Origin: Loktanella sp. DSM 29012
Lineage (GTDB): Bacteria; Pseudomonadota; Alphaproteobacteria; Rhodobacterales; Rhodobacteraceae
Reading direction: 5' to 3'
Assembly (NCBI RefSeq): GCF_900110705.1
Contig: NZ_FOEJ01000003.1
Coordinates: 372,001 to 436,000, forward strand
DNA length: 64,000 bases
Numbering within the stretch: the first letter of the stretch is position 1; every line of letters begins with the position of its first letter. The translations under genes and the position numbers were made by a program. The notes under the pieces were generated by a model. It was not told where the DNA came from and did not search any database. It saw nothing but the letters and a program-made list of their open reading frames with translations. This document shows positions 17,720 to 28,591 of this stretch, piece after piece.

Positions 17720-18334
17720 ATGTTCAGAACATTCGTTGCGGCCTTGATTCTATGTGGTCAGGCAGCCGCCGCAGACATCTGCCAAAGCACGATCGAGGCG
17801 ATCACCGTCCAGATCGACACGGAAACGCTGGCCGTGGCCCCGGCACCGACGACGCGGCGCGAACGTCTGCTGAACTTTCCGGCGCGGTCGTTTGATTTCA
17901 TCACCCGTGATCAGCGCGCCTGCACCAGCCAAGAAGTCTTTGCCTTTCTGGCGCAGGTCGAAACGGTCGATGACAAATGTCTCAGTTACACCGATGCGGA
18001 AACGGGGTTTCTGCTGGTACCCGGCCCGCGCAATTTTCGCGGGCGCTGCAACGCCAGCACGGTCTGCACCAAGGTGAACGGCACCCGCGATGCGGTGGCG
18101 ACTGCGACCGTCGCCATCACCGATGTCGCATTGGGGACGGGTGATTCAACCCTCAGCAAGGTCACGCATACAACCGGTGCCATGGTGCTGTCCGGGACAG
18201 GCGCAACCATCAGCGGCGCGCTGGGAAGTGCGGTCACAGGCGTGACGGCCGCAGTCGGTGCCCCAATCGCGCTGACCGCTGCCGCTGTCACAGCCGTGGC
18301 AGTGGGTGGCGCGATCTACATCTGCGCCGACTGA
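17720..18334 (+). CDS. Secreted hypothetical protein with Gly/Ala-rich C-terminus
   Basis: A 204-residue protein. A typical signal peptide (MFRTFVAALILCGQAAAA) is cleaved before DICQ. The mature part has several cysteines (ICQ, ACTSQ, KCLS, RCNAS, VCTK), suggesting disulfides, and then an 80-residue small-residue region (TTGAMVLSGTGATISGALGS) ending in ICAD. The C-terminal region resembles glycine-zipper membrane stretches. No family recognised. Its stop is followed directly by a bidirectional terminator. Confidence 0.6.
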   Translation: MFRTFVAALILCGQAAAADICQSTIEAITVQIDTETLAVAPAPTTRRERLLNFPARSFDFITRDQRACTSQEVFAFLAQVETVDDKCLSYTDAETGFLLVPGPRNFRGRCNASTVCTKVNGTRDAVATATVAITDVALGTGDSTLSKVTHTTGAMVLSGTGATISGALGSAVTGVTAAVGAPIALTAAAVTAVAVGGAIYICAD

Positions 18335-18340
18335 ATCAAA

Positions 18341-18371
18341 ACAGGCGCAGCCCCCATGGGGCCGCGCCTGT
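18341..18371. terminator. Bidirectional terminator hairpin between convergent genes
   Basis: ACAGGCGC (18341-18348) pairs with GCGCCTGT (18364-18371), with CCCC/GGGG pairing inside. AAAA precedes it on the left, so on the minus strand the stem ends in TTTT after rnj, and TCTTG follows it on the plus strand. Confidence 0.7.
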
Positions 18372-18390
18372 CTTGCAAGCTAATGCTGCA

Positions 18391-20070
18391 TCAGTTCAGA
18401 CGGCTGATGACCACGATGACTTCGGGTTTTTTGCCGATTTCGGCCTGCGCCGTCTTGCGCGCGATGGTTTTCAGCTCTTTTTCCAGTTTCACATCGTCCG
18501 CCAGCGTCTTTTTGTTGGCACGGTTGATGAACTGGGACAGGTCTTCTTCCATGATCTCGGCAAGGCTGGAATCGGACCGGCCATCCTCGGCCAGACCCGA
18601 CAGTTCGACCCAAGGGTCGCCCAGCGATTCGTCGTTTTCGTCCAGGATCAACGTGACCACGACCAGACCGTTCAGCGCCATGCGGATCCGGTCGCGCACA
18701 ACGCCGTCCATGGCACCGACATGTGTGGCACCGTCCAGATAGGTCCGCCCGGTTTCGATGTATTCCGCAACCTTGGGCTGGTTGCCTGACAGATCGACCA
18801 TCATGCCGTTCACCGCGACGATCCCCGGCAGACCGTGCAGACCCGCGACCTTGACGTGTTCGCGCAGGTGACGGTGTTCGCCGTGCATCGGGATCAGGAA
18901 CTGCGGCTTGATCAGCTGGTGCATGGTTTCCAGATCGGGACGGTTCGCGTGACCGGACACGTGGTATTTGCCACCGTCGTCGTCCACGATATCCACGCCC
19001 AGCTCAGACAGCTGGTTCATGATCCGGATGACACCCTTTTCGTTACCGGGAATCGTCTTGGACGAGAACAGGAACGTATCGCCCTCTTTCAGTGACAGAC
19101 CCAGATAGCTGCCCTGGCTCAGTTGCGCGGATGCGGCGCGGCGTTCGCCCTGCGATCCGGTGACCAGCAGCATCAGGTTTTCGCGCGGGATGTTCTGCGC
19201 GTCCTCGGCACTGACGGTCGCGGGGAAATCGTGCAGCAGGTCGGTTTCCATCGCGGCCTGCGTCATACGCTGCATCGACCGGCCCAGCAGACAGACCGTG
19301 CGGCCTGCCTCTGTCGCGGCGGTGGCCAGCGTTTTCAGACGTGCGATGTTGGACGCAAAGGTCGTGGCGACAACCATGCCCTTGCAGTCGCGCATCAGGT
19401 CAGTGATCGCAGGACCGATCGACATCTCAGACCGACCGGGGTTCGGGCTGAAAATGTTGGTGCTGTCGCAGACCAGCGCCTTGACGCCGGGCTTGGCGAT
19501 CTCTTCCCACAGGGCGGTGTCAAAGGGGTCACCGACCACGGGTGTCATGTCGACCTTGAAATCGCCGGTGTGCACGATGCGGCCACCGTCGCTGTCGATC
19601 ACCAGACCCGCGCTTTCGGGGATGGAATGGCTGATCGGCACATAGCCTACCGTGAACGGCCCGCATTTCGTCACCGCAGGCCAGGCATCCACGACCTGCA
19701 CGACGTTGTCGGGCAGACCGCGTTCCTGCAACTTGCGGCGCGCAATGTTGGCGGTGAATTTGCGCGCATAGATCGGCGCACCCAACTCTTCCCAGCACAG
19801 GCCGACGGCACCGACGTGGTCCTCGTGTGCGTGGGTGATGAATATGCCGTCGATTTGCGCCTTGCGTTCACGCAACCAGTCAATGTCGGCAAAGATCAGA
19901 TCGACACCGGGCGTGCCGTCCATATCGGGAAATGTAACGCCAAGGTCGACGACGATCAGTCGCTCCTTGCCGGGTTTGCCGTATCCGTAGACGTAGCAGT
20001 TCATACCGATTTCCCCTGCGCCACCCAGGGCGAGGTAAATCAGTCTGTCGTTTGCTTTTGCAGCACTCAT
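18391..20070 (-). CDS. rnj: Ribonuclease J
   Basis: A 559-residue metallo-beta-lactamase/beta-CASP nuclease with 5'-to-3' exo- and endoribonuclease activity on mRNA. The metal motif is ITHAHEDHVGA; later motifs include HTGDFKVDMTPVV, the beta-CASP region STNIFSPNPGRSE and SGHANRPDLETM. In alphaproteobacteria RNase J works next to RNase E. The ATG overlaps the coaX stop (ATGA), so it is translated together with coaX and birA downstream of the nuo cluster. Confidence 0.95.
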   Translation of the reverse strand: MSAAKANDRLIYLALGGAGEIGMNCYVYGYGKPGKERLIVVDLGVTFPDMDGTPGVDLIFADIDWLRERKAQIDGIFITHAHEDHVGAVGLCWEELGAPIYARKFTANIARRKLQERGLPDNVVQVVDAWPAVTKCGPFTVGYVPISHSIPESAGLVIDSDGGRIVHTGDFKVDMTPVVGDPFDTALWEEIAKPGVKALVCDSTNIFSPNPGRSEMSIGPAITDLMRDCKGMVVATTFASNIARLKTLATAATEAGRTVCLLGRSMQRMTQAAMETDLLHDFPATVSAEDAQNIPRENLMLLVTGSQGERRAASAQLSQGSYLGLSLKEGDTFLFSSKTIPGNEKGVIRIMNQLSELGVDIVDDDGGKYHVSGHANRPDLETMHQLIKPQFLIPMHGEHRHLREHVKVAGLHGLPGIVAVNGMMVDLSGNQPKVAEYIETGRTYLDGATHVGAMDGVVRDRIRMALNGLVVVTLILDENDESLGDPWVELSGLAEDGRSDSSLAEIMEEDLSQFINRANKKTLADDVKLEKELKTIARKTAQAEIGKKPEVIVVISRLN

Positions 20071-20840
20071 GTCGTGTCCTTGTTGTATCGGTGTATCACG
20101 GTCAAACCGTGCATCGTCAGGTCATCCTCGACCCGGTCAAATAGGGTGTCGCCTTGGGCGAATAGCGATGCGAGGCCGCCGGTTCCGATCACGGTCATCG
20201 GGCGTCCTCGTTCACTCTTAATTCTCTGCGTTATCTCTTTCACCAGCCCAATGTAACCCCAGAACGCGCCGGACTGCATACAGGCCACGGTGTTGGTGCC
20301 GATCACGCGGTCGGGTTTGCTGACGTCCACATGGGGCAGTGCAGCCGCTGCCATGTGGAACGCCTCCAGGCTGATGTTCACGCCGGGGGCGATGACACCG
20401 CCAACGTAGGCGCCATCGGTGTCGACCACATCCGCAGTCGTGGCTGTGCCGAAATCAATGACGATCAGGTCACCGCCATGTCGGTCGAACGCACCAACGG
20501 TGTTGACCAACCGGTCCGGACCGACTGCCGTGCCCTGATCCACACGCGGTGCGACCGGCAGGCGGCATTCAGGTTTTCCCACCACCAGCGGGCGACAATT
20601 GAAATAGCGATCCGCCAGCACGCGCAGGTTGAAAACCACGCGCGGCACGGTCGAGCTGACGATGACATCGGTGATCGTCACGTCCAGATTGCGCACCTTC
20701 ATCAAGGTGGACAGCCAGACGTAATACTGGTCCGCCGTGCGCTGCCATTCGGTCGAGGTGCGCCAGGTCGCCAAAAACGCACTGCCGTCCCAGATGGAAA
20801 AGGTCGTGTTGGTGTTTCCGCAATCAATCGTCAGCAGCAT
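20067..20840 (-). CDS. coaX: Type III pantothenate kinase
   Basis: A 257-residue kinase for the first step of coenzyme A synthesis. Family signatures: MLLTIDCGNTNTTFSIW at the N-terminus (phosphate-binding), GPDRLVNTVGA, LIVIDFGTATTADVVD, and GGVIAPG. ATGA overlap with rnj; 12 bases separate it from birA. The trio birA-coaX-rnj after nuoN is a common arrangement in this bacterial group. Confidence 0.95.
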   Translation of the reverse strand: MLLTIDCGNTNTTFSIWDGSAFLATWRTSTEWQRTADQYYVWLSTLMKVRNLDVTITDVIVSSTVPRVVFNLRVLADRYFNCRPLVVGKPECRLPVAPRVDQGTAVGPDRLVNTVGAFDRHGGDLIVIDFGTATTADVVDTDGAYVGGVIAPGVNISLEAFHMAAAALPHVDVSKPDRVIGTNTVACMQSGAFWGYIGLVKEITQRIKSERGRPMTVIGTGGLASLFAQGDTLFDRVEDDLTMHGLTVIHRYNKDTT

Positions 20841-20852
20841 CGGCAGCGTTCC

Positions 20853-21614
20853 CTAGAAATAGATATCCGCCGCCGGTATTGCCTGTGGCCCATCGGCGGT
20901 GATCAAGACCAGATTGCCATCGGCGTCGATGGTCTCGAACCGGCCTGTCAGCTCTGACCGGGTGCTGCGTGCAGTGATGACCTCGCCCAGACGGGCGGCG
21001 TGGCGCAGCCAATCGGCACGGATGATGTCAAAGCCGAACTCCCACAGCTTTGCCTCTTGAGTGGCGAAATCTGCGGCGAGCCGTGCGAGGAGTTGCATCG
21101 GATCGGTGGGCGCACCACCCTCGCCCGTCAGCGAAACGGGCGCAAAGGCTGCGTCGGTAATGCCGGGCGGCACGTCCGACAGGTTCACGCCGATCCCGAT
21201 GGACAACCAATCGACGTACGCGCCCGACCCTGCGGATTCCAACAGGATCCCCGCGACCTTGCCCTCGTTCAGCAGCACGTCATTGGGCCATTTCAGCGAC
21301 AGCTTGGTCCGGTCCACGGACATGGCCAGCGCCTCGAACAGGGCGTTGGCAGCCATGAAGGATCGCAGGCCGGCCTGTTGGGGCGTGCAATTGGGTTTGT
21401 AGACGAGGGTGGCTGCAAAATTGCCGACAGGCGATTCCCAGGTGCGGCCCCGCCTGCCCCGCGATGCGGTCTGTGTATCTGCCACGATCCAGGTCGGTGC
21501 CGTCAGCGTCGGCGCAATGCGCGCCGCCTCGGCCATTGTGGAATCGACCGATTGCAGATGACGGCACAAAACCCCCTCTGGCCAGAGGGGGTTCTGGGTC
21601 GGATCAGTTGACAA
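20853..21614 (-). CDS. birA: Biotin--[acetyl-CoA-carboxylase] ligase
   Basis: A 253-residue monofunctional biotin protein ligase without the N-terminal DNA-binding domain of E. coli BirA. Motifs: SVDSTMAEA, the biotin/ATP loop [27 protein letters not shown] and GIGVNLS. The in-frame start is TTG at 21614, overlapping the nuoN stop; a second TTG lies after the LWPEGV segment. LWPEGV itself looks like the conserved N-terminus of these ligases, which favours the longer form. It would biotinylate the methylcrotonyl-CoA carboxylase encoded 20 kb away. Confidence 0.88.
   Translation of the reverse strand: MSTDPTQNPLWPEGVLCRHLQSVDSTMAEAARIAPTLTAPTWIVADTQTASRGRRGRTWESPVGNFAATLVYKPNCTPQQAGLRSFMAANALFEALAMSVDRTKLSLKWPNDVLLNEGKVAGILLESAGSGAYVDWLSIGIGVNLSDVPPGITDAAFAPVSLTGEGGAPTDPMQLLARLAADFATQEAKLWEFGFDIIRADWLRHAARLGEVITARSTRSELTGRFETIDADGNLVLITADGPQAIPAADIYF
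21570..21593 (-). terminator. 24-bp perfect palindrome with T-tract, inside the 5' end of birA
   Basis: The sequence is a perfect 24-base palindrome of the form AACCCCCTCTGG plus its complement. Read on the minus strand it is followed by TTTTG, giving an intrinsic terminator about ten bases after the nuoN stop codon. The same bases encode the LWPEGV segment of BirA, so transcripts entering birA must read through it. Confidence 0.75.
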
Positions 21615-23037
21615 GGGTGCCTGCAGCGGCAGCGGCCCAGGGTTCGATCCCGAACAGGTTCACGACACCAAAGACCATGATCGCGGCCGATGCGATCAGG
21701 AACCCACCCAGCAGCGGCTGGGACGGCGCGTCCAGTGCCTCGGTTTCTTCGCCGAAGTACATGAAATAGACGATCCGCAGGTAGTAGAACGCGCTGATAA
21801 CAGATGCGATCACGCCTGCGACAGCCAGCCAACTCAGGCCAGCATCGACAGCGGCCCGCAGTACGTAGAACTTGCCAAAGAAACCGACCAGTGGCGGCAC
21901 ACCCGCAAGGCTGAACATCAGCACCAGCATGGCAAGCGCACGGGTCGGATAGCGGGACGCATACATCCGCAGGCTCTGGATGTCCGTTACCGGACGCCCG
22001 TCGCGTTCCATGCCGAGGATGAATGCAAAGGTCCCGATGTTCATCGTGACGTAGATCGCCATGTAGATCAGCATTGCCTGCACGCCGAACGCAGTGCCCG
22101 CCGCCAGCCCCATCAGGGCAAACCCCATGTGGCTGATCGACGAATAGGCCATCAGACGCTTGATATCGCGCTGACCGATGCCGGCGATTGCGCCCAGGAA
22201 CATCGACACGACCGACAGGAAGGCCACGATCTGCTGCCAGTCGCCGGTCACGCCGCCGAAGGCGTCGAACATTACACGGGCAAACAAGGCCATGGCCGCG
22301 ACCTTGGGCGCAGTTGCAAAAAACGCGGTGATCGGTGTGGGCGAACCCTCATAGACGTCGGGCGTCCACATGTGGAACGGCGCGGCCGAGACCTTGAACG
22401 CGAAACCGGCGATCAGGAACACCAAGCCGAACAGCAGACCCAGCGACACGTCATCCTGTACGGCGACGATGATGCCTTCGAATTGGGTGGTGCCTGCAAA
22501 ACCGTAGGTCAGCGATGCACCATACAGCAGCAGGCCCGACGACAGTGCGCCCAGCACGAAATACTTCAGCCCGGCCTCGGTGGATTTGACGCTGTCCCGA
22601 CGCAGGGACGCCACGACATACAGTGACAGCGATTGCAGCTCGAGACCCATGTAGAGGGTCATCAGGTCGTTGGCGCTGACCATGACCATCATGCCCACCA
22701 CAGCCAGCGACACCAGCACGGGATATTCGAATTTCAGCAGGTTGCGCTGTTCCATATAGACCTTGGACATGACCAGAACCGCAGCCGCTGACAGCAGGAT
22801 CATGACCTTGGCCATGCGGGCGAAACCGTCGGCCACGAACATGCCATTAAATGCTGTCTGTGCCGCGCTGTCATCCATGCCGATCCAAAAGGCCAGCACA
22901 ACGAAAACCGCAGCCGTCACCCAGACCAGCAGGCCCGCCGCCGCGTCCTTGACCGTATAGACCGCCGCCAGCAACGCGCCGATGGCATAGAGCGCCAGGA
23001 CGATTTCCGGCAGGGCGATGGAAATATCGGAACCCAT
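21604..23037 (-). CDS. nuoN: NADH-quinone oxidoreductase subunit N
   Basis: A 477-residue antiporter-like membrane subunit of complex I. Multiple transmembrane helices; conserved TM7/8 residues appear in [19 protein letters not shown] and [18 protein letters not shown], with proton-pathway lysines. Last nuo gene; its stop overlaps the birA TTG start and is followed by a terminator hairpin. Two bases separate it from nuoM. Confidence 0.97.
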   Translation of the reverse strand: MGSDISIALPEIVLALYAIGALLAAVYTVKDAAAGLLVWVTAAVFVVLAFWIGMDDSAAQTAFNGMFVADGFARMAKVMILLSAAAVLVMSKVYMEQRNLLKFEYPVLVSLAVVGMMVMVSANDLMTLYMGLELQSLSLYVVASLRRDSVKSTEAGLKYFVLGALSSGLLLYGASLTYGFAGTTQFEGIIVAVQDDVSLGLLFGLVFLIAGFAFKVSAAPFHMWTPDVYEGSPTPITAFFATAPKVAAMALFARVMFDAFGGVTGDWQQIVAFLSVVSMFLGAIAGIGQRDIKRLMAYSSISHMGFALMGLAAGTAFGVQAMLIYMAIYVTMNIGTFAFILGMERDGRPVTDIQSLRMYASRYPTRALAMLVLMFSLAGVPPLVGFFGKFYVLRAAVDAGLSWLAVAGVIASVISAFYYLRIVYFMYFGEETEALDAPSQPLLGGFLIASAAIMVFGVVNLFGIEPWAAAAAGTLVN

Positions 23038-23038
23038 C

Positions 23039-24589
23039 TTAGTTCACCTCGCTTGCGGCGACGTCATTGGCGGCGTTGAACGCCGCCGTCGCGGATTCGT
23101 ATTGATCGACCAGCGCAGTCACGCTTGGCCCGATGATGTCGGTCACCAGCACCGGATAGACGCCCAGCAGCAGTGTCATCACGACCAGCGGTGCAAAAAT
23201 CCAGCGTTCACGCACATTCATGTCCGTGATCGACTTCAGGCTTTCCTTGATCAGGTCGCCCATGACGACGCGGCGATACAGCCACAGCCCGTAGGAAGCC
23301 GACAGGATCACGCCGGACGTGGCGACCAATGCCACCCAGGTGTTGACCTGGAACACGCCCATCAGCGTCAGGAATTCCCCGACAAAACCCGAGGTGCCTG
23401 GCAGACCGACGTTCGCCATCGTAAAGAACATGAAGATCAGCGCATAGGCCGGCATCCGGTTCACCAGACCGCCGTAGGCATCGATCTCGCGGGTATGCAT
23501 CCGATCGTAGATCACGCCGACACAGAGAAACAGCGCGCCAGAGATGAACCCGTGGCTGATCATCTGGAAAATCGCACCGTCGATCCCCTGCTGGTTGACG
23601 GCAAAGATCCCCATCGTGACGTAACCCATGTGCGCAACCGACGAATAGGCGATCAGCTTTTTCATGTCCTGCTGCACGAGGGCGACCAGCGAGGTGTAGA
23701 CGATCGCGATGGCCGACAGCCACAGCACCAGCGGCCCCATGACTTCGGACCCCACGGGGAACATCGGCAGGCTGAACCGCAGGAAACCGTAGCCACCCAT
23801 TTTCAGCAGGATTGCCGCCAGCACGACCGAACCGGCCGTCGGGGCCTGCACGTGTGCGTCAGGCAACCAGGTGTGCACCGGCCACATCGGCATTTTCACC
23901 GCAAAGGATGCAAAGAATGCCAGCCACATCAGCGTCTGCACACCGCCCACGATGTTGATCCCCAACAGGCTGAAACTGTCGGACGGGAATTCGGTCGTCA
24001 TCAGTGTCGGAATGTCGGTGGTGCCCGCGATGCTGAACATCGACACCATCGCAACCAGCATCAGCACCGACCCGAGGAAGGTGTAGAGAAAGAACTTGAA
24101 CGAGGCATAGATGCGATCCTTGCCGCCCCAGATGCCGATGATCAGGAACATCGGGATCAGGCCTGCCTCAAAGAAGAGATAGAACAGGATCAGGTCCAGC
24201 GCCATGAACACGCCCAGCATCAGCGTTTCCAGCACGAGGAAGGCGATCATGTATTCCTTGACCCGCGTTTCCACGTTCCAGCAGGCCGCGATCACCAGCG
24301 GCATCAGGAATGTGGTCAGCATCACGAACAGCACCGAAATGCCGTCCACGCCCATCTTGTACTGCATCCCCAAGAGCCATTCGGCCTGTTCGACCATCTG
24401 GAAACCGGTATCGCTGGGGTCAAACTCTGCCAGGATGAACAGCGACACCAGGAACGAGGCCACGGTCGCGGCCAGGGCCACCCACTTGGCGTTGCGCTGT
24501 GCGGCAGCGTCATCGCCCCGCAGGAACAGCGCAAGGATCGCCGCACCGATCAGCGGGATAAAGGTGGTGAGCGAGAGTAGGTTGCCCAT
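23039..24589 (-). CDS. nuoM: NADH-quinone oxidoreductase subunit M
   Basis: A 516-residue proton-pumping membrane subunit of complex I. Conserved ProtonAntipo_M features: [28 protein letters not shown] split by the TM7 lysine and [15 protein letters not shown]. The start [10 protein letters not shown] overlaps the nuoL stop by one base (TGATG); an upstream in-frame start lies inside nuoL and is rejected. Confidence 0.97.
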   Translation of the reverse strand: MGNLLSLTTFIPLIGAAILALFLRGDDAAAQRNAKWVALAATVASFLVSLFILAEFDPSDTGFQMVEQAEWLLGMQYKMGVDGISVLFVMLTTFLMPLVIAACWNVETRVKEYMIAFLVLETLMLGVFMALDLILFYLFFEAGLIPMFLIIGIWGGKDRIYASFKFFLYTFLGSVLMLVAMVSMFSIAGTTDIPTLMTTEFPSDSFSLLGINIVGGVQTLMWLAFFASFAVKMPMWPVHTWLPDAHVQAPTAGSVVLAAILLKMGGYGFLRFSLPMFPVGSEVMGPLVLWLSAIAIVYTSLVALVQQDMKKLIAYSSVAHMGYVTMGIFAVNQQGIDGAIFQMISHGFISGALFLCVGVIYDRMHTREIDAYGGLVNRMPAYALIFMFFTMANVGLPGTSGFVGEFLTLMGVFQVNTWVALVATSGVILSASYGLWLYRRVVMGDLIKESLKSITDMNVRERWIFAPLVVMTLLLGVYPVLVTDIIGPSVTALVDQYESATAAFNAANDVAASEVN

Positions 24590-26718
24590 CAGTTGGCCCC
24601 TCCGGTGAACGTGACCCATGTCAGCAGGATCGCGATCCCGACAACCATGGCGAAGGCATAGGTGAACAGATAGCCGGACTGCATCCGGTTCACGGTGCGG
24701 GTAAAGAACGGCACGATCCCCATGGCCAGACCATTGATCCCGCCGTCGATGGTCCCCTGATCACCGCGTTTCCACAAAAACCCGCCGATCCAGACTGCGG
24801 GACGCACAAAGACAAAGTCGTAGAGTTCGTCAAAGTACCATTTGTTCAGCAGGAAGTTGTACAGCGGGGCCTGTTGTTCGGCCAGTTTTGCAGGCAGATC
24901 GGGACGCCGAATGTACATCTGATAGGCCAGTCCAAGACCCAGCAGCATCGCGATGAACGGCGACACCTTGACCCATTTGGACACCAGATGCGCCTCGTGC
25001 AGGACGTGGTTGTCAGGGGCCTTGTAGATCGCGCCCTTGCCTGGCTCCGCAGGCCAGACGTCAGCACCGTGATCGCCACCGGCATCCTCGCCCTCGGTCT
25101 GTTCGGTGGCGGCATAGGCCGGCGCAATCAGGCTGAAACCAGCGGCGTGATCTTCCTCGACGTGGACTTCGGATTTGTCTGCAGCGCCAAAGAACACGGC
25201 GACATTAGTGTCATTCGAAAAGAACGGCTTGTAGAACACCATCCCCGAAAAGATCGCACCGAACGCCAGCACGGCCAGCGGCACCAACATGACCGTCGGG
25301 CTTTCGTGTGCGTGTTCATGCGTATGCTTGTCGCCACGCGGTTTGCCGTAGAACGTCAGAAACATCAGACGCCAGCTGTAGAAACTGGTCATGCCCGCAG
25401 CGATCAGCAGCATCCAGAAGGCATAGCCACCGGCGGTGCCAGCATAGGCGCTCTCGATGATGGCATCCTTGGACACGAAACCCGCGAAACCGACGGGGAA
25501 CCCGACGTACAGCAGCGGAATGCCCACGCCCGTGATCGCCAGCGTTCCGATCATCATGGCCCAGAACGTCTTGGGCAGCTTGTCTTTCAGACCGCCATAG
25601 TTCCGCATGTCCTGTTCGTGGTGCATCCCGTGGATGACCGATCCCGCCCCCAAGAACAGCAGCGCCTTGAAGAAGGCATGCGTCAGCAGGTGGAACATCG
25701 CGACGGAATAGACGCCCAGACCAGCGGCCACGAACATGTAGCCCAGCTGGCTACAGGTCGAATAGGCGATGACCCGCTTGATGTCGTTCTGCACCAGACC
25801 GATGGTTGCGGCAAAAAATGCGGTCGTCGCACCCAGGAACACGACGAACCCCGTCGCCACAGGCGCGAATTCCATGATCGGCGACATCCGGCAGACCAAA
25901 AACACACCGGCTGTCACCATGGTTGCGGCGTGGATCAGGGCTGATACGGGTGTCGGCCCTTCCATCGCATCGGGCAGCCAGGTGTGCAGGAACAACTGCG
26001 CCGATTTACCCATCGCGCCGATGAACAGCAGGAATGCAATGACCTCTGCCGCGTTCCATTCGCGCCACAGGAACTGGATCTGCGTTTCCGCAAGCTGCGG
26101 TGCCTGCGCAAAGATCACGTCAAAGCTGATACCGTCGGTCAACAGGAACAGGCCAAAGATCCCCAGCAAGAAGGCAAAGTCACCGACGCGGTTCACCACG
26201 AAGGCCTTGATGGCCGCGGCATTGGCGCTGGGTTTCTTGAAGTAGAAACCGATCAACAGATAGGAGGCGACACCGACGCCTTCCCAGCCGAAAAACAGCT
26301 GCACGATGTTGTCGGCTGTGACCAGCATCAGCATCGCAAAGGTAAAGAACGACAGATAGGCAAAGAAACGGGGACGATAGCTTTCGTCGTCGCTGAAATT
26401 ATCGTCATGCGCCATGTAGCCAAAGGAATACAGGTGCACGAGGCTGGACACGGTCGTGATGACGATCAGCATGATCAGCGTCAGGCGGTCGACGCGGATC
26501 GCCCAATCGGTCGCCAGCGACCCGCTTTCGATCCAGCGCAGCAGGCTGATCGAATTGGTCGTGCCGTCAAATGTGGCAAAGGCCACCCACGACAGGACGG
26601 CGGACAGGAACAACAGCGAGGTCGCCGTCCACTGCGCGCCCTTTTCGCCGATGATCTTCCAGGTGAAACCGCAGATCAGCGCGCCGACCAGCGGCGCAAA
26701 CAGGATGATCGAAAACAT
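24589..26718 (-). CDS. nuoL: NADH-quinone oxidoreductase subunit L
   Basis: A 709-residue largest membrane subunit of complex I, with the antiporter fold and the C-terminal amphipathic arm along the membrane. Key stretches: [19 protein letters not shown] and [16 protein letters not shown] histidine/acid-rich insert ([11 protein letters not shown]) near residue 460 and a hydrophilic loop with [14 protein letters not shown] precede the last helices. Coupled to nuoM by TGATG. Confidence 0.97.
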   Translation of the reverse strand: MFSIILFAPLVGALICGFTWKIIGEKGAQWTATSLLFLSAVLSWVAFATFDGTTNSISLLRWIESGSLATDWAIRVDRLTLIMLIVITTVSSLVHLYSFGYMAHDDNFSDDESYRPRFFAYLSFFTFAMLMLVTADNIVQLFFGWEGVGVASYLLIGFYFKKPSANAAAIKAFVVNRVGDFAFLLGIFGLFLLTDGISFDVIFAQAPQLAETQIQFLWREWNAAEVIAFLLFIGAMGKSAQLFLHTWLPDAMEGPTPVSALIHAATMVTAGVFLVCRMSPIMEFAPVATGFVVFLGATTAFFAATIGLVQNDIKRVIAYSTCSQLGYMFVAAGLGVYSVAMFHLLTHAFFKALLFLGAGSVIHGMHHEQDMRNYGGLKDKLPKTFWAMMIGTLAITGVGIPLLYVGFPVGFAGFVSKDAIIESAYAGTAGGYAFWMLLIAAGMTSFYSWRLMFLTFYGKPRGDKHTHEHAHESPTVMLVPLAVLAFGAIFSGMVFYKPFFSNDTNVAVFFGAADKSEVHVEEDHAAGFSLIAPAYAATEQTEGEDAGGDHGADVWPAEPGKGAIYKAPDNHVLHEAHLVSKWVKVSPFIAMLLGLGLAYQMYIRRPDLPAKLAEQQAPLYNFLLNKWYFDELYDFVFVRPAVWIGGFLWKRGDQGTIDGGINGLAMGIVPFFTRTVNRMQSGYLFTYAFAMVVGIAILLTWVTFTGGAN

Positions 26719-26722
26719 GTGT

Positions 26723-27028
26723 TCAGCCCTTCATCACGTTGACGTCTTCAACGTCGATGGTCCCGCGGTTGCGGAAGAAGCAGACAAGGATCGCAAGGCC
26801 GATCGCGGCCTCGGCGGCGGCGACGGTCAGCACGAACAGGGTAAAAACCTGCCCGACCATGTCGTTGAGGAAACTGGAAAACGCGACAAAGTTGATGTTC
26901 ACCGCCAGCAACATCAGTTCGATGCTCATCAGCAGGATGATCACGTTCTTGCGGTTCAGGAACAGGCCAAAGATCCCGATCACGAACAGCGCCGCGGCGA
27001 CCGTCAAATAATGTTCAAGTCCGATCAT
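26723..27028 (-). CDS. nuoK: NADH-quinone oxidoreductase subunit K
   Basis: A 101-residue three-helix membrane subunit. The conserved glutamates sit in [19 protein letters not shown] and in [16 protein letters not shown], both part of the central hydrophilic axis. GGAGGG precedes the ATG, directly after two GC hairpins in the nuoJ-nuoK gap. Confidence 0.97.
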   Translation of the reverse strand: MIGLEHYLTVAAALFVIGIFGLFLNRKNVIILLMSIELMLLAVNINFVAFSSFLNDMVGQVFTLFVLTVAAAEAAIGLAILVCFFRNRGTIDVEDVNVMKG

Positions 27029-27039
27029 ATACGTCCCTC

Positions 27040-27083
27040 CGGGGTGGCGCCCCGCTAAGTCTTTGGGTCGGGGACGGGCCCCG
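27040..27083. repeat. Two CGGGG-N5-CCCCG hairpins in the nuoJ-nuoK gap
   Basis: CGGGG-N5-CCCCG occurs at 27040-27054 and again at 27069-27083. Both are in the 76-base gap between nuoJ and nuoK, the first abutting the nuoK ribosome site. Without T-tracts they are more likely mRNA-processing or stability hairpins than terminators. Confidence 0.55.
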
Positions 27084-27104
27084 GTGGTCTAGTGGTGGCG
27101 CGCC

Positions 27105-27710
27105 CTACAGGCCCTGCCCCGGTTTCACGTCCTTCAGTTCCATCGCCTTGGCCGGATCGCGGTGCATCTGGGCCAAGACATTCTGACGCTTGATGTCCAC
27201 GCGGTGGCGCAGTGTCAGCACGATTGCACCCACCATTGCGACCAGCAGGATCAGACCCGCCAGCTGGAACAGCAGAATGTAACGGTCATACAGCAGCAAG
27301 CCGATCAGGGCAGTGTTTTCACCGATATCGGCGGGGGCCGCCAACCGGGTTTCAACCTCGTTCGAGAATTCCCAGACGCCGAAGGCAACGGCCAGCTGCA
27401 TCAGGATCACGATGCCGATCAGCAGACCGATCGGCAGGTATTTCGACATCTCAGCCTTGAGTACGGCGAAATCCACATCCAGCATCATCACGACGAACAG
27501 GAACAGCACCGCGACCGCGCCCACGTAGACGATAATCAGCAGCATCGCGACGAATTCCGCGCCCAGCACCACGAACAGACCCGCCGATGACAAGAACGCC
27601 AGGATCAGCCACAAGACCGAATGGACCGGGTTGCGTGACAACACGGTCATCAGACCACCCAGCAACGTGGTGATCGCGAACATATAAAACGTAAAGGCCA
27701 TGACCGTCAT
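27105..27710 (-). CDS. nuoJ: NADH-quinone oxidoreductase subunit J
   Basis: A 201-residue membrane subunit with five predicted helices; the conserved third helix with its glycine/tyrosine turn is in [20 protein letters not shown]. The start MTVMAF is supported by the ATGA overlap with the upstream carboxymuconolactone decarboxylase-like gene; a second ATG three codons on is possible. Confidence 0.95.
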   Translation of the reverse strand: MTVMAFTFYMFAITTLLGGLMTVLSRNPVHSVLWLILAFLSSAGLFVVLGAEFVAMLLIIVYVGAVAVLFLFVVMMLDVDFAVLKAEMSKYLPIGLLIGIVILMQLAVAFGVWEFSNEVETRLAAPADIGENTALIGLLLYDRYILLFQLAGLILLVAMVGAIVLTLRHRVDIKRQNVLAQMHRDPAKAMELKDVKPGQGL

Positions 27711-28105
27711 GCGTCGTCGTCCTTGCTCAGTTCCTCGGTGGCGAGGGTCATCGCCGTTGTCATTGCCGGCACACCGCCGAACAGTCCCGCCTGCGCAATC
27801 GCCTCGGCGATTTCTTGGCGTGTGGCACCGGCCGCGATCAGATGGCGCACCGTGATGCGGATCTGGTCCTCGGCTACAGCACCGGTGATGGTCAAGCCCG
27901 TAAGCGTGAGCAGCAGCCGCGTCTTGGCGTCTAGCCCGTCCGGGTTCAACCCCTTACCAAAGAAAGTCTCCATCATGTCGGCTGACATGGTCGGAAACAG
28001 ATCGGCAAATCCCTTGGGCACGAATGACGACATGTCAGGGTTGAACTGGCGCGCCCAGTCCTGACCCTGCTGCATCATCTTGGCAAAAGGGTTTTCGTCG
28101 CTCAT
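27707..28105 (-). CDS. Carboxymuconolactone decarboxylase / AhpD-like protein within nuo
   Basis: A 132-residue helical protein of the CMD/AhpD superfamily: [52 protein letters not shown]. No cysteine pair is present, so it cannot be an AhpD-type peroxidase. It lies between nuoI and nuoJ with four-base overlaps on both sides (ATGA), so it is an integral part of the operon. Role in complex I unknown; perhaps assembly. Confidence 0.78.
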   Translation of the reverse strand: MSDENPFAKMMQQGQDWARQFNPDMSSFVPKGFADLFPTMSADMMETFFGKGLNPDGLDAKTRLLLTLTGLTITGAVAEDQIRITVRHLIAAGATRQEIAEAIAQAGLFGGVPAMTTAMTLATEELSKDDDA

Positions 28106-28590
28106 CGGTAGGGCGCATCCATTTCAAGGTTGCGTGCGATCTCGGCTTCCCAGCGGTCACCGTTCGCCAGCAGTTTTTCCTTGTCGTAATACAGCTCTTC
28201 GCGGGTTTCGGTGCTGAATTCGAAATTCGGCCCCTCGACAATGGCGTCCACCGGGCAGGCCTCTTGGCACAGGCCGCAGTAGATGCATTTCGTCATGTCG
28301 ATGTCATAGCGCGTCGTGCGTCGGCTGCCGTCATCGGTGCGCGGTGCGGCATCAATCGTGATGGCCTGTGCAGGGCACACGGCCTCGCACAGCTTGCACG
28401 CGATGCAGCGTTCTTCGCCGTTGGGATAACGACGCAGCGCATGTTCACCCCGGAAACGCGGTGACAACGGACCCTTTTCATGGGGGTAGTTCACGGTCGC
28501 CTTGGGGGCAAAGAAATACTTCATCCCCAGACCGAACCCCTTCCAGAAGTCCTGCAGCAAAAAATATTTGGCGGCGCGGGTATAGTCCAT
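28102..28590 (-). CDS. nuoI: NADH-quinone oxidoreductase subunit I
   Basis: A 162-residue ferredoxin-like subunit holding clusters N6a and N6b: [12 protein letters not shown] and [12 protein letters not shown]. The N-terminus (FFLLQ-type helix, [20 protein letters not shown]) matches alphaproteobacterial NuoI. The start [10 protein letters not shown] lies one base after the nuoH stop; the upstream in-frame start is inside nuoH and rejected. Confidence 0.97.
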   Translation of the reverse strand: MDYTRAAKYFLLQDFWKGFGLGMKYFFAPKATVNYPHEKGPLSPRFRGEHALRRYPNGEERCIACKLCEAVCPAQAITIDAAPRTDDGSRRTTRYDIDMTKCIYCGLCQEACPVDAIVEGPNFEFSTETREELYYDKEKLLANGDRWEAEIARNLEMDAPYR

Positions 28591-28591
28591 A

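Noticed and set aside
23018-24580. Long open frame on the plus strand opposite nuoM
   Set aside because: Antisense shadow of a GC-rich membrane gene; no ribosome site, and the translation is His/Gln-rich without any family motif.
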